DNA of 64,000 bases, from contig CM043960.1 of assembly GCA_014529385.2 (NCBI GenBank), forward strand, positions 37,152,781 to 37,216,780, in the 5' to 3' direction. The translations under genes were made by a program, and so were the position numbers. This document shows positions 1 through 11,520 of this stretch, in pieces; within the stretch, counting starts at the first letter, position 1; each line of letters starts with the position of its first letter. Below the pieces are notes generated by a model, which saw only the letters and a program-made list of their open reading frames with translations, did no database searches and had not been told where the DNA came from. Source of the DNA: Adiantum capillus-veneris. Taxonomy: Eukaryota > Streptophyta > Polypodiopsida > Polypodiales > Pteridaceae.

Positions 1-1
1 T

Positions 2-2452
2 CTACCGTGCTCACAATCATGGATTGATATCGTCAATATAGTCTACTGATGGAGTTCAGACGTTGTAGCGATATTCAGACCTTTAAGCATATGCTTTGTT
101 TGTGGTGTAGTTTTCATCCAAAGAAGTGCCTCTTTTGATTGTACTCAAGCTCCAGACGAGACATCGATTGCAATGTTTGCTAGCAGTCTATTGGTATCTA
201 TCAGTCTATTGTGTATCTTAGAGGCTACACAAATAGAAACGCAATGGGTGCAGTGCTCCACTTGTGAGAACTCAAGTGTACGTCGCAGATATTGTGTGCC
301 CTTACTTCTAGAATACACAAGAAGAATATTGAACGAAAATCAGCTTCACATACAGCTCCAGAGCGTCATTGACATATCTGTCAATGCCATCTCAACAATG
401 ACAACAATTGCACGAGGTACACTAGACAGACGTTCAATATCTCTACTATCATAGAGTAAAGAGCATAGAACAACCTTCACAGAGCAAGATCTAGCTACAT
501 CACAAGTGACAGACATTTTTGCATTCAATCTCGAGAACAAATTCGTACTACAGAAGTACATGTTGATGGCTGAACAATCGAATAAGAAGCTTGGCCTCTG
601 TATACTAAGTCAAGATAGTGTGAGAAAGATCATTCAACAGCAACAAGACAACGCACCATTTGCACTGATGGCGCAGCTTGACACAAGTTTGATGTTTGGT
701 ATCATCGAAAACATCGTTGAACCAGCCAGGAGAAGAGCATTCACCGCTAGCGATACTTACGAATTTGCTTCTCTGCAGCTCCGTGGCTATCAACAGTTGC
801 GTGAGAGAACAATTACTTTCAAGCCCAACGGCATGCCTGCCCCATCAAGCTCTGCAAACGACATCACAATAGAGACAACAACGTTTCCATTCATGTTCCC
901 TTTTGGGAAAGGCCAGTATGATGGTAAAAGCAACTTCAGTATATATGTAAAGATACGTGCATCGACTCTGTTTTTCGTTTATACCTTGAACAAGCCATAC
1001 CTGCTCATAATGTACCAACTAAAGCAAGCACTTATGTTCACTAACAATACACACACGAGCTTGTTGCAAAAGGACATTGACAACTACAAGAGAGCCAATC
1101 GTACAGCAACTGACGAAGATACTATGAGGCATGTGCTTCGATACAACACCCCATCCACCATGCCAGGCTCCTGCTCGTGGCACTGCAAGAACCTAAAGGA
1201 CTTGATAGCAATGGTGGACGAATGGGGAATGCCTGATTTCTTCTTGACTTTCACTGCCAATGAGGTCACAGACACAAGATGGCCTGAGATTGACACGATC
1301 GAGCTAATTGCACATCAGTTAAATGCCTCCTTCACTTGGACAGACTGCCCAGTCGAATGCGCCCTCACCTTCCACTCTAAGTTCCAAATGCTTATGTCCA
1401 AATATATACTTGCGAAAGGTGTGTTGGGCCGTGTGCAACACCACTTGGTTAGATATGAGGTTCAAAATAGAGGATCATTGCATGCTCATGTCATACTGTG
1501 GATGCATGAAGAAGACAAAGAGCAAATATCTGCTGAAATAGCTGCATACATCCCGACAAAAACTGGCTCTGTGGTTTTGCCAGAAATAGGCCAGCTCGGA
1601 GAACTCGTACTCAGGAAACAACTTCACAAGTGCCGTACCAGTTGTTACCATGGTCAAAGAGATGGAGTATGTAAACACGGGTTTCCATTTCATGTGCAGA
1701 CGAATCCAAACCCAGTCTTCAACGAACAAAATCATAGATGGCACTACTTCAGGCCTTGACACGAAGACAGAAATGTCGTACCGTACCACCCTACACTACT
1801 CTTGCTATGGGGTGCACATATGAATATACAGCGGGTCACCAATTCATCGTTGTCCTACTACCTCTTGAAGTATACACTCAAAATTGAACCAATGGGCCAT
1901 CTCAACATCCGCTCAGAAGATGCAGAGCGCTTAGGCCTAGGTGGCCTCAACACTGTAAAATTGAAGCTGATCTCAGCCTCTTTGCTGTCGAAATCTATCT
2001 TAGCAACAAAAGTGGCATTAAATGGTTTGCAAATCCCAATCATTTCAAAGAGCGATAGCGTCCAATATGTTGACTCATCGCCCCCGGCACTACGACAATG
2101 AATCATTTCTCACAACAATGATGTCGTGCTACACCCTGTTGATCTGTATTGCGCACGACCACGAACTTTAGAGAAGCTTACGTTTTACGACTTCCACAAG
2201 AATTACATAGTGATGAAGGGAAAAGAAAGGAAAAAAAATCTTTCAGAGGAGAATACCTATGGCCAATCGTTGTAGCGGCAACGCCGACTGGTCCGTTTCA
2301 GAGACTTTCACCCAGGGCATCATCCGGAGGCTTTGTTTTACAACGTGTTGCTAAAGACCCATACGAGCCAGTTGCAAAGGCAAGTATGGATAACAAGTAT
2401 CACTACCTTCCATTCATTTCTCGGTAGCACCGTCATTTTTTTGTTGACCTAA
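2..2452 (+). pseudogene. Helitron-type replication initiator (Rep/HUH) region, decayed
   Basis: One reading frame runs from base 2 without any frameshift but is cut by stops at 47-49, 452-454, 1757-1759, 2099-2101, 2273-2275 and 2450-2452. Upstream there are Cys pairs like an N-terminal zinc region (near 90-115 and 265-300). The core shows FFLTFTANE (about 1228-1263), the two-His HUH motif LHAHVILW (1478-1501), a Cys-rich patch ending CKHGFPF (about 1630-1690), VVPYHP after the 1757 stop, and YYLLKY (about 1854-1874), which matches the Rep catalytic Tyr region. Then come YVDSSPPALR, a YCARP segment and HPEALFYNVLL, as in the Rep-to-helicase linker. Rep nicks DNA for rolling-circle transposition. 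No SF1/PIF1 helicase follows. The left end lies outside the window. The Rep assignment is firm; the element's borders are unknown. Confidence 0.85.
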
Positions 2453-2866
2453 CCAATCTGCAGGGACTACAGATCTAGACACTCATCAACAACCAGAGAC
2501 AAGCATTGGTCTTCCATCCCAGAAAAAGCAACGTCGCGGGAAGAATACATAGTCTACAATATACCATGCACGAACAACGATAGGAGATATATCGGAGTTA
2601 CAAACAACATCCATAAGCGCGTTGGCAAGCACAAATGCAATCCTTCGAAGAGAATGCAAGCGAACATGCATGCACATAGTCCTTTCGAGGATAATTTTGA
2701 AATTACTACTTTAGCAACTAGTACCAATATACGTAAAGCTAGAAACTTAGAACATTTCTATATTAAACAACACAAAACAACAACTCCATTAGGTTATAAC
2801 GTTTGTTTTGGACATCCACCAAGGTTCAGAAAATATTATTTTTTAAAAAAACACAAGAAAATATAG
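2453..2866 (+). CDS. GIY-YIG endonuclease domain, in frame behind the Rep
   Basis: Open from the stop at 2450-2452 to TAG 2864-2866, in the same frame as the upstream Rep. The GIY half is EEYIVYNIPC (2540-2569), the YIG half is RRYIGVTNN (about 2579-2605), followed by HKRVGKHK with the conserved Arg. Further on are RNLEHFYIK (2741-2767), with the metal-binding Glu, and a C-terminal GYNV (about 2792). The spacing fits a complete domain of about 95 residues with a basic tail. GIY-YIG enzymes cut DNA in homing introns, Penelope-type retroelements, giant viruses and repair. The form here, with TNN after YIG and E...GYN, looks more like the homing/viral type than the Penelope type. No start codon precedes the motif in this frame, so it was probably the C-terminal part of the Rep polyprotein. 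Confidence 0.8.
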   Translation, partial: PICRDYRSRHSSTTRDKHWSSIPEKATSREEYIVYNIPCTNNDRRYIGVTNNIHKRVGKHKCNPSKRMQANMHAHSPFEDNFEITTLATSTNIRKARNLEHFYIKQHKTTTPLGYNVCFGHPPRFRKYYFLKKHKKI

Positions 2867-3666
2867 CTACGAATTTCTTTTGTCTTTATTTCATTGTATT
2901 GTTCACTGTCTTTGTCACATAACTTTGATCATTGGCTACAACAATGTCTTTTTGTTTCGATTCAAACTATGAAAGACATAACAACTTATCAACTGCTTCG
3001 ATTTAAATGCTTTTTCTTTTTTCGTTCAGAATGGGTAGGCCAATTCCAAATGATCTGATTGAGCAGCAGACAGAATTTGAGACTACAATGTATAAGTTGC
3101 AATACTGTCTTTACCCATATTTGCAAGAGCGGGTGCTCAGAAACTACATGCATAAATGGAGTGAGTTCATTCCATGGCCAGTTCAACCACCTACCCCATG
3201 GCATCCATCCACATTACATCACTTGGAATACACTCGGTCGACAAATCACTATCGACATCGCCGTACTGGCTAGTTGCTCCACAAAACACCATTGTATGCT
3301 GTTCGTGCAGATTGTGGACGTGCTCGGCCTACTCGAGACTATAGAATTAAATTACTCTAATGTGGTCCCCAACTACCTTCAGCCAGCTAAACAATTTGTT
3401 TCACGCTACTTTCCTGACAACTAGTTAGACACACGTGCAACTTTGAACAACATCTTACGGATATAGCCCTTTCTTCCTGCATCAAATACTCCCACTGATA
3501 TGTGTTGTTACCTAGTCCTCCTCCTCTTCTTCACAAAAGTTTTGTCCATGCATAGTAAAGCAGTCATTGCATGCTACATTCAAGGTCTTTCCAACTCTCG
3601 CTTGCTTAGTTTCGTTCTTAATTCATTAACATTTTTTTTTGCATACTCTTTACATCAAATCGTTTC
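2867..3666 (+). other. Unassigned tail of the Helitron-like region
   Basis: AT-rich sequence with two short overlapping open frames, 3007-3273 (a fragment containing MGRPIPNDLIEQQ) and 3059-3424. They appear to be one sequence split by a shift near 3260. I recognise no domain. A CTAGT occurs at about 3422, the kind of 3' end Helitrons use, but no GC-rich hairpin precedes it, so I do not call a terminus. Confidence 0.3.
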
Positions 3667-3718
3667 AGTGACTTATACTCACTTAGAGTAACAAGATTTG
3701 TGCAAAACAAATAATAAG

Positions 3719-3770
<52 letters not shown>

Positions 3771-4025
3771 TTTCATTTCTACATTCTTCTTTACGGATGT
3801 ATACTCTTATTCAGTGCTTCCATGAGAACAAAACAATAAATACAATCTTGTATGTATGAGTGACTTCTGCTCACTTAGGGTAACAAGATTTGTCGAAAAC
3901 AAATAATAAGCGCACAGACTCTCTCTCTCTCTCTCTCTCTCAGCTTTCACTTCTATGTTCTTGTTTACTAATGCATACTCTGGTTCAATGCTTTGATGAG
4001 AACAAAATAGTAATTACAATAGTGC
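3667..4025. repeat. Two-unit tandem repeat, about 192 bp, with CT tracts
   Basis: Unit 1 starts at 3667 and unit 2 at 3859. Both open with gtgactt..ctcactta..gtaacaagattt, continue into a CT microsatellite (3722-3768 and 3918-3942) and then share a diverged stretch ending gagaacaaaa. The units differ by scattered substitutions and by CT length, so the duplication is not recent. Confidence 0.8.
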
Positions 4026-4328
4026 CCTTGCTCTCCATTCATTTTCATACACATGCAACTACCAAAGGGAAGCTCTCTCTCTAATTGCAATCGCCTTGAA
4101 GGCTTGTACCGTTCCATCAGTTTGTTATCCACTTGCGGTCATGCAGGCTAACGAAGCACTCTAGTTTCCTCTGGCTGATTCTTCCTCATTTAGGCAATAC
4201 CGAAAGGCGGTTGTTTACTTTAAGTAAGTCTTGGAAATCTGGCAACATTAGCTATTTTTGTGCAACCAACCAGCTCACAGTTTGCGTAAAGTAACTCATG
4301 GAAATTGGGCACAGATGAGAGCTATAGA

Positions 4329-4472
4329 CAAAAGGTAGCATTAGATATTATACTATAATGCTATATAATATATAATATCTAATATCTAATGCTACCTTTT
4401 GTGTGCCCTATTCACACGACGACTCCACTTTAAAAAATTATTTCACTCACACAAAAGGTAGCATTAGATATT
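4329..4472. repeat. 22-bp perfect inverted repeat plus a third arm copy
   Basis: The left arm 4329-4350 (caaaaggtagcattagatat, then ta) pairs perfectly with 4380-4401 across a 29-nt AT-rich loop. A third copy of the arm lies in direct orientation at 4452-4472. This could be a foldback or MITE-like end. No flanking TSD was evident. Confidence 0.75.
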
Positions 4473-4600
4473 GTAAGCGACATCATGGGGAGGTTCGTAG
4501 CTTGCGGGCAACGTCTCACAGCGACAGCCGTAGGGGGCATGTCGTGCAAGCTGAACCACGTGTGCGTGAGATATTCTCTACATGCACGTGTGCGTGCGTG

Positions 4601-4603
<3 letters not shown>

Positions 4604-4672
<69 letters not shown>
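4604..4672. repeat. (GA)n microsatellite
   Basis: About 69 nt of uninterrupted GA. A run of C residues follows at about 4765-4778. Long open frames through the GA tract are repeat artefacts, not genes. Confidence 0.95.
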
Positions 4673-4678
<6 letters not shown>

Positions 4679-4679
4679 A

Positions 4680-7600
4680 GGTAAGAGTGCCTTCGGCAGT
4701 CGACAGAGAGAGTGGGGGAGGGAGGTAAGAGACCAGATAAGAGACAAAGAGAGAGTCGGTTATCCCCCCCCCCCCCCCTTTGTTTTGAATAAGCAACTTC
4801 TATTTCAGTAGAAATAGAACCTTTTTCCTTTTCAATTCCAAGTGAAAGATTGACAAAATCTTCATCAGCATCTAATCAAAACATTGACACTCAACATGTG
4901 GGTTCTCTATAGACACAATCCCTTCCTCGCTTAAAATTGGCCGAGTTCGCTCTTCCTGGGTGTTGAAAAAGCGCTCGCACTAAAAAGCACGAGGTTCGGT
5001 TTCGGTTGACGTTTTTCGTTATTGTAAATTATTCTAACCCCTGGTGACGGCCAACGCGTCACACAAATAACACCTTGGATTTTACACACAAGAGAGAACC
5101 CTTTCGGAATATCAATCTCACCTTTCTTTCTTGCAATGTAAGCCCTAATCCACTTGGTTTGAAGGCCACCATTGCCTCATCCCCCCCTCCCCCATATAAC
5201 CCCACCCCAATCCCGTTGTCTTTTGCCCTCCTCGCATTCGTAGCTTGCCTCGTTCCTGCCAACCTCACACACTCTATCACAATAACTGCATTTACTACAA
5301 TTAGGAATAAAAAATGAGAGGATAAGAATATTAATGCAACTGGAAGTGCATAAAAAGCGTCATGAAATAACATTAAGCTCGGAAAAAGGGATCAAAGTAT
5401 GTTGTGTGCATCCATTTACTAGTGTTTTCTATGAAGAAAAATATTGGTCTGTTTGTGTATTGTAATAAAAATAAGTTGCGGAGCGTTTTATGGTTGTCCA
5501 TGATCTTTTGGATGTTGTATAAACCAAAATTATGCAGCTATTGATAAATATTTTTAAATCTTATATGCCATGCTCTAAGTAACAACCCAGATATGAGAAA
5601 ACCCCTCACCTTGAAAATGGTTAGTCAACTATTAATCGTGGTAAATGTGTTGTGTGTGTGTGTGTGTGTGACTTGTATGCTAAGATTCTTGCCCCCCTCC
5701 ACTCTATTGCTTGCTTTAGCCTTAACATAAGGAGTGAAGGCCATTTGTAGTCTTGCGCTATTGAGTGTTCAATTTGGCTTCAATTTGGCAGTGACCCTTG
5801 TGCAAGATAACGGTGTTGCATCTCAATTATAATGATTGCATCAAAAAGCTCTGACCTAGGAGAATTTAGGGCACAATAAAGAAGTACTAAAATAGCACTC
5901 ATGAAAAAATAGTGTTCCATATTATGACCTTGACAATCTCTTAGAAAACCATCAATATATATATATATATATATATATATGCAAATTTAGAAGCTATGGC
6001 TAGTTATTGATATATCTTACGAGTATCATTAAAGATATCAAATTTCAATAAGACGCAACTATCCTATTTGGATCGAGATTGAAGATTTTGCATGTAAATG
6101 GAACTAGCTTGCCTTGATTGTTTCACTGTGGAAATGATGTGAATTGAAAAAGCAGAGAGGTGGCATACATTTCACTTCATATCATCACTCATTCTCGAGG
6201 ATTTGCAACATCTATTCTCAAAGCTTTTGCCAAAAGTTTTACAACCTCACAACATAAGTAAAATTTCTCATTAACAGATGTGTGGAGGAGACAATTTACA
6301 CATTGTAATTATAGACGGGTGGAGATGCATCTTGTGCATTGGGATGCTTGTGTCCATCAAAAAAAGAAAAGACCATACATATGATACATATGTATGGTGT
6401 GGAGTTGGCATCGTTCGATTTATGATTCTCCTTCAATGTTGAAGGGGCTTTCTTATTATTAAAAGATTACATTTGCATAGGGAAGGATTACCATCGTTGA
6501 TTTTATGCAGGCTTGTGATATTATAGATTGCCACCCCGTGTAGTATTTGATCAATGGCCAAGTGATGTTTGGTATTATATGCTGCAAGATGTGATACCTA
6601 GCTCACTTACACTAGAACTAGCTAATTGATCTAAATCCAATCCACACCAGCAATAGCAAATTACTGGTCGTTAGACCTGGCAGACCTTATCCCCATTGGA
6701 CATTATATTTGTGAGGACCTTGGTACCATCTTCCTCAATAAAAGATTGTGGATGGACGGTAGCGTAAGTTGAAAGGTGACGGTGAGCTTGGCCAAGCTAT
6801 CATTTGCAGTGGTCGTGGGGAAGGAAACGCCATGATTCTTATACATGGAGGAGAGGCGAATCCTGCAACATGTGAAGGGTATCATGTGTAGGAAGAGGCT
6901 TGCCTTGCTTGGATGACTCATGAGGGATGGCTTGCCAGTGGCAAGGTTGTAAGTATATTGGAATGACCAGGGAGTGGCCACCTCATAATTGAAGATGTGG
7001 TAGTGCCACCAATTATGGAATGTGGAAGACATTTGCAACAAGTAGGTAGACCTTGTCACTTAGACCCGACCACTGGCATGTGCAATCCAAAATTAGCTTT
7101 ACAAATTTGCTTGCCTCTCAAATCAATGCATGCCAAGTGACATACCTCCCCTTCCTCTATCAAATCGGTCTCACACAATCAAGGTAAACATTTGCTTGCA
7201 ATTTTGGTTGCACAACGTAGAAAGGTAGTTTGTCCTTCCAAAATGGATGCTAATTCAAATACACTCTATGTATTGTGGAATGTAGATGTTCCTACTGCAT
7301 ACTCATTTTGTGGAATCTCTAATTAGAAGATGTTCTTTTTAGTTAACATGGAGTAAATATATACGTCCTTGTTTTTGTTTTGCCAAATTTAGTCATATTC
7401 CACCAAAATGCTTAAAGCGTGTCCTGTAACCTTCGTCATGAGCAATTACGCACTTAGATTCTCCTATCTTGTTGAAATCCTTGATCAATGGCAATGCCAA
7501 TAAAGAAAAGAGGTGTTTCCCTTTGACCATCCATTCAATGCGCATGACAAATGAAAAGGCAAGCATGACAAAAAATTATTGTCATCTTTGTCATCCAACC

Positions 7601-9171
7601 CTAAAAGCCAAATTCCTATTGTTGATAATCAAGAAGGTTTGAAATAACTTTTGAAGACTTTTAAGGAATGTCGACCCTTGATTCCAAAAAATTGTTATGC
7701 AATCTTTTGCAAGAGAGTAGGGGAATGGAGGGAGCTTTTGAGGTAGCTTTTTATGGAAAATAAATCGGTTGGTAAATTTATTGAAAAAGCTCTCTCTATT
7801 TACTTTGTGTTGGATTTCCTAATCTTATGTAAAAAGCTCCCTCCACCAAATGCTACTGAATGTCGCAGGCCGTCACCCAAAAATATGCCGCCACATAAAC
7901 AGAGACCACTATAGAGAAGCAATTGTGTGGTTGAAGGTCTGATGTGCACTTTTAACAATGTGCTTGCACATAAGTTACAGTAAATATGAAGACAAGTGTA
8001 TAAGTTCACCTTGGGAGACAACAAAATTAAAATACGAGCATTCAAGTAAATGGTGTTGGATTGAACATCTTAGATGTAGTGTTTGGTCCATTATAGAGGT
8101 TAGCCAAATACAATGCATGTGTGCATGTTTCAATTATTAAAGGATGCAATGCTCGCGATGAGGTGTGCGAACGGGGGCAGATGTACTTAAGAATTCAAGA
8201 GAGAAAAACACACCTCAATTGGCATGTTGCAGCAGGTGCGAGCATGCAATTGTTTTTTTAGTAATTTTTCTATATTAATTCTCTAAAATGACCTAGGGCA
8301 AGGTCATGTGATCCCGCTTTACTGCTATCTAGCTAGAGCAATCCATTACTATTCTGTGATGTTTTACCTTCATCATTAAGGTTAATAGCGGGTCAGGTTA
8401 ATAGAAGGTCAAACACATGAAAGATCAGCAATATAGTGGTGGGTAGCGTGCAAAGCAAGGTTGCTGCTGTACTTAGATAAATGACAAGTTGTGCGCTTTT
8501 CATGGAATTGTGGTAAATGTCGCAGCCCGTCATCCAAAATTGTTTCATCACATCAACAAACATCGCTATATAGTGGCAGTTAGGTGGTTGGAGGTCTCAT
8601 GTTTCTAGCGTATAAGACTGAAGAAGAGCATAGAGAACATTTGACATTCACTAAGAGTATCCTTACAACTGACACAAGTCCTCAAAGAAATCCACAAACA
8701 CAAAATGCTGATCGCTAGAAAGAAAGAGCAAGTATTATGTCCTTAGTGCGCGCACGCGCGCACACACACACAAAGAGATGCGAAGAGAGAGATATTAGAG
8801 GAGAGATAACGAATCACGATATGAACATTGGAAACTTGAGAGTGGTAAACTCAACTACCAACAAAGGACAAGCTGAGTGATTGCAAATTCATGCAACTCT
8901 GTGTGTGTGTGTGTGTGTGTGTGTTTCTCTCTTTGGCACACATAAAGTCTATATAGGTCTCTCACATTTCACAAGAAGGTTACAAGGACAAAAAAAATCC
9001 AATTTATTGCAAGATCAAACCACCTGAGTATAAGTATATCTCCATTCAAAAGCATCTTAAAAGCGATCGTTCATAATGGTTCACAAAAAATCGCATTGTA
9101 CACTAAATGTGAGGAGCAAATTGAAATATCTACTCTAAATCATGGACTGGTGGAACTAACTCTGCAATGTT
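4680..9171. other. Long stretch with no recognisable gene
   Basis: No conserved protein domain was found on either strand. Contents seen: a TG tract near 5650, an AT tract 5956-5980, CA and TG tracts near 8757-8771 and 8902-8922, and a diverged direct repeat at about 7859-7945 and 8515-8602 (sharing aatgtcgcag.ccgtcaccaaaa and tggttg.aggtct). The 6703-7059 minus open frame has no recognisable motif. Confidence 0.5.
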
Positions 9172-9714
9172 CTATAGAGGCTCCAACAGAAATGCTGCGA
9201 TCCACCTCATCTGCATGCCTCTTGCATTTCTCTTAGTTGATGGGCTTGCATTTCCAAAACGACATGTAGTTTGATGGAGAACTCTTTGTTGCTCTTGAAT
9301 ATTGTCACCATACGGCCCATCTGGCTCCTTAACAAAGCTAACGCCCCACAGTCTCCTCCATACTGGACAACAATGGCGTTCTCGTTTGTATACTATGCGA
9401 GCAATCGCCAAACAAGCCGATGCCGGAATTCCATACCCCCTATACAACAAACAAAAGTCAAAGCAAGCTAAAAAACTTTATTTTTGGATATAAGGTGCCA
9501 AAGTGTACCTCACATAGGTGTCCCATCCTCCTCTTTCGTCCAATCATCCTCCTCTACTCCATCAAACCAAGTGTTGTCTAACAGTATGTCAATGGCCTCT
9601 GATGTCCAAGTCTGCTCTTTTCTCATTGCGGACACCAACATTGTGCGCATAGTCCTACTTTATTTCTTACAGATTGGTGTCTTGCAGATAACTACGTTCA
9701 AATGGTTTTCACGC
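9172..9714 (-). pseudogene. 3' exons of a spliced gene of unknown function, cut by a gypsy element
   Basis: Read on the minus strand. The exon at 9514-9714 continues directly from 16521 on the far side of the gypsy insertion and stays in frame except for one TAA (about 9659-9661). It reads ENHLNVVICKTPI, then MLVSAMRKEQTWTSEAI and a Glu/Asp-rich end (DGVEEDDWTKEED). A GT donor follows at 9513, with an AG acceptor just before the next exon, 9439 down to about 9172. That exon includes NAIVVQYGGDCGALALL and one in-frame stop. No known family was recognised. The continuity across the insertion is the main evidence that this was one gene. Confidence 0.5.
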
Positions 9715-10585
9715 TGTTGGGCGCATCTTTGACACCCCGTTTTTTGTAAATTTGTACATACGGACATGATGCCCGATGTCAAAAGTGTGAGTGGGCTTTC
9801 TTTTTGTGGGGTTTTTAGCTTGCTTCAGCAAGCACATGTACATGCATGGCAAGTCACTAACATAGCGCCAACTGTCGGGCTACTGTAAGTGCCCGTGAGT
9901 GAGTTTTTTGAAGTGAGATTTGTATATAACTAAAACTCATTTACAAACTTAGAAAAGTTCATCCAAACTCCAAAAATTTGGAGGTTTTAGCTCGTTGTGC
10001 CTCCTTGATGATTTTTGATGCAGTTTTTTGCATTGCCTTGCCTGCTCTATGTGTAGTCGTGTTGGGACAGCTCTCTGTTCGCATCAATTTTTCATCTAGC
10101 GGTGTGTAGATTCAATTTTGGTCATCTTTAGATTTCTCTCTAGTCGTTTTAATCTTTCTCTCAAGCTTTAAAGTGCCCCAATTGGAGTTGTGCTCTTTAG
10201 GTTACGACTAGTTCTCTGCAGGGTTCTGACTATGGCAGCCTAGTGGCAAATTGTGTGCAGACAGATTGGGAGGGAATGTATCCATGAATTGTGGAGTTGA
10301 TGCTGAAATTGTGGCTTTGTGATGTTCAATTTTGAAAGGGTAAGCCCTTGTATTCATATACATTGGTCGACATGTGTTGAAAATCCGTGCTTTGACATGG
10401 TTTTTCTCCTATGTGTTATGGTCCTTTGGGTGGGCGTGTACCGGTAAATTCCCAAGGGAGAATAGGCCTTTTGATTGGGGTTTACTAAGAGTTTTTGGGG
10501 TATACTTTTTGGTGCTGAGGTCAAAGTTTGAGCACTCTTGGGCCATATAGCTATAGAGGTGGCCCACCTTTTCTTTTGCCCAAGA
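9715..10585 (+). repeat. 5' LTR of the gypsy element
   Basis: 871 bp, aligned by eye with 15668-16520 over its whole length with scattered substitutions and small indels. It has a TG start and ends gcccaaga, a one-base change from the 3' copy. Open frames inside the LTR (for example around 10354-10617) are not genes. Confidence 0.9.
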
Positions 10586-10588
10586 GTG

Positions 10589-10610
10589 TTTTGGTGCCCC
10601 CGCCACCGAG
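10589..10610 (+). other. Candidate primer-binding site (gypsy)
   Basis: Right after the 5' LTR the sequence is ttttggtgcccccgccaccg. TGG starts the part complementary to a tRNA CCA end. Almost the same string follows the 5' LTR of element C at 57868. The tRNA was not identified. Confidence 0.65.
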
Positions 10611-10652
10611 GAATCACTTCAAGTTACCTTCAATTTACAGGTTTTGGAAGAC

Positions 10653-11515
10653 ATGGAATTTAGTTTTCCGGAGTTTAGTGGGAAATCAAATGAAAGTGCC
10701 AAAGGTTTCATTTTGAGCGAATGGAGTTTTCTTGCCTTCTTGCTGACAAGCAAGACCCAACGTTGGTGCTACGAATCTTCTAATTTTGTTTGAATGGAGA
10801 TTCTAGGGAATGGTTGGAAGGCTACGAAAAGGAGCTACAATTAGCCCAACCTCCTCAAGTTATGACATATGAAATGGTAAGACATGCTTTTCTTACACAC
10901 TTTCAACAGGTGGAAGACCCACAAAAGGTATTGCAGTCTATTCAAGGCTTGGTACAGGGTGAAGGCCAGACCATAGAGGACTTTGTGAAGGCATTCAATG
11001 CGTTATGAACAAAGTGGTGTACAACTTTGGGGGCTGAAATTCCTTTAGCCATGTTGAAGAAGGATAGATTCTTGCAAGCTTAAGGAGTAGTCTACACTTG
11101 AAGGTGGAGCTTAAGCAGCCAAAGACCTTTGAGGAGGTAGTTGAAATTGCAAAGAATAAAGAGTGAGAAGCAGAGCATCTTCACCAATTTGGAATCAATG
11201 TTGAACCAAAGGTTGAAGTGAAAGCTATAGAGCAACCAAGGGTCCTCATCAAGGAGCCAGGTTATGATCAACAAGCTTCTCATGATGTGAATGTTTTTCA
11301 CAAGGAGATGCAAGAGGTTGTAGGTCTTATGAAGAATCTTAGTGTGAATATGATGGGAGGTGGAAGATGTCAAAGCTATGGATATGGACATGGGTATGGA
11401 AGCAATAAAGGGTTTACAGGTGCTAGAGGAAGAGGCATGACTGGAAGAGGGGATATGTTTCAATGTTAAAATTGTGGTGAATAGGGTCATAAAATCCCTC
11501 AATGTGACTAGCCAA
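10653..11515 (+). pseudogene. gag (capsid and zinc knuckle) of the gypsy element
   Basis: The ATG at 10653 begins MEFSFPEFSGK, the usual start of this gag group. Frame is lost after FVSNF-like residues near 10785 and resumes at 10790 with DSREWLEGYEKE and LVQGEGQTIEDFVKAF, typical of the Retrotrans_gag domain. A Gly/Arg-rich stretch (11340-11460) leads to a CCHC knuckle at about 11468-11509, where in-frame TAA and TAG replace residues inside C..CGE.GH....C. Gag forms the particle and binds genomic RNA. Confidence 0.8.
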
Positions 11516-11520
11516 AGAGA

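Noticed and set aside
2486-2677. Minus-strand frame opposite the GIY-YIG domain
   Set aside because: No motif; it is the shadow of the plus-strand domain.
2-2866. Stops in the Rep frame read as U-to-C edited codons, as in fern organelles
   Set aside because: All six could be so read, but the setting is nuclear repeat DNA where C-to-T decay explains them more simply.
3418-3426. CTAGT as a Helitron 3' terminus
   Set aside because: No GC-rich hairpin lies just upstream and no matching 5' TC end was found in the window.
4403-4811. Open frames of 70-108 codons through the GA tract on both strands
   Set aside because: Produced by dinucleotide repetition; no composition or motif outside the repeat supports a gene.
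6703-7059. 118-codon minus-strand frame as a gene
   Set aside because: No recognisable domain, no repeat of the sequence nearby, and chance open frames of this size are expected in 64 kb.
10354-10617. Minus-strand frames inside both gypsy LTRs (also 16344-16582)
   Set aside because: They occur in both LTR copies only because the LTRs are duplicates; no domain is present and the frames differ in length.
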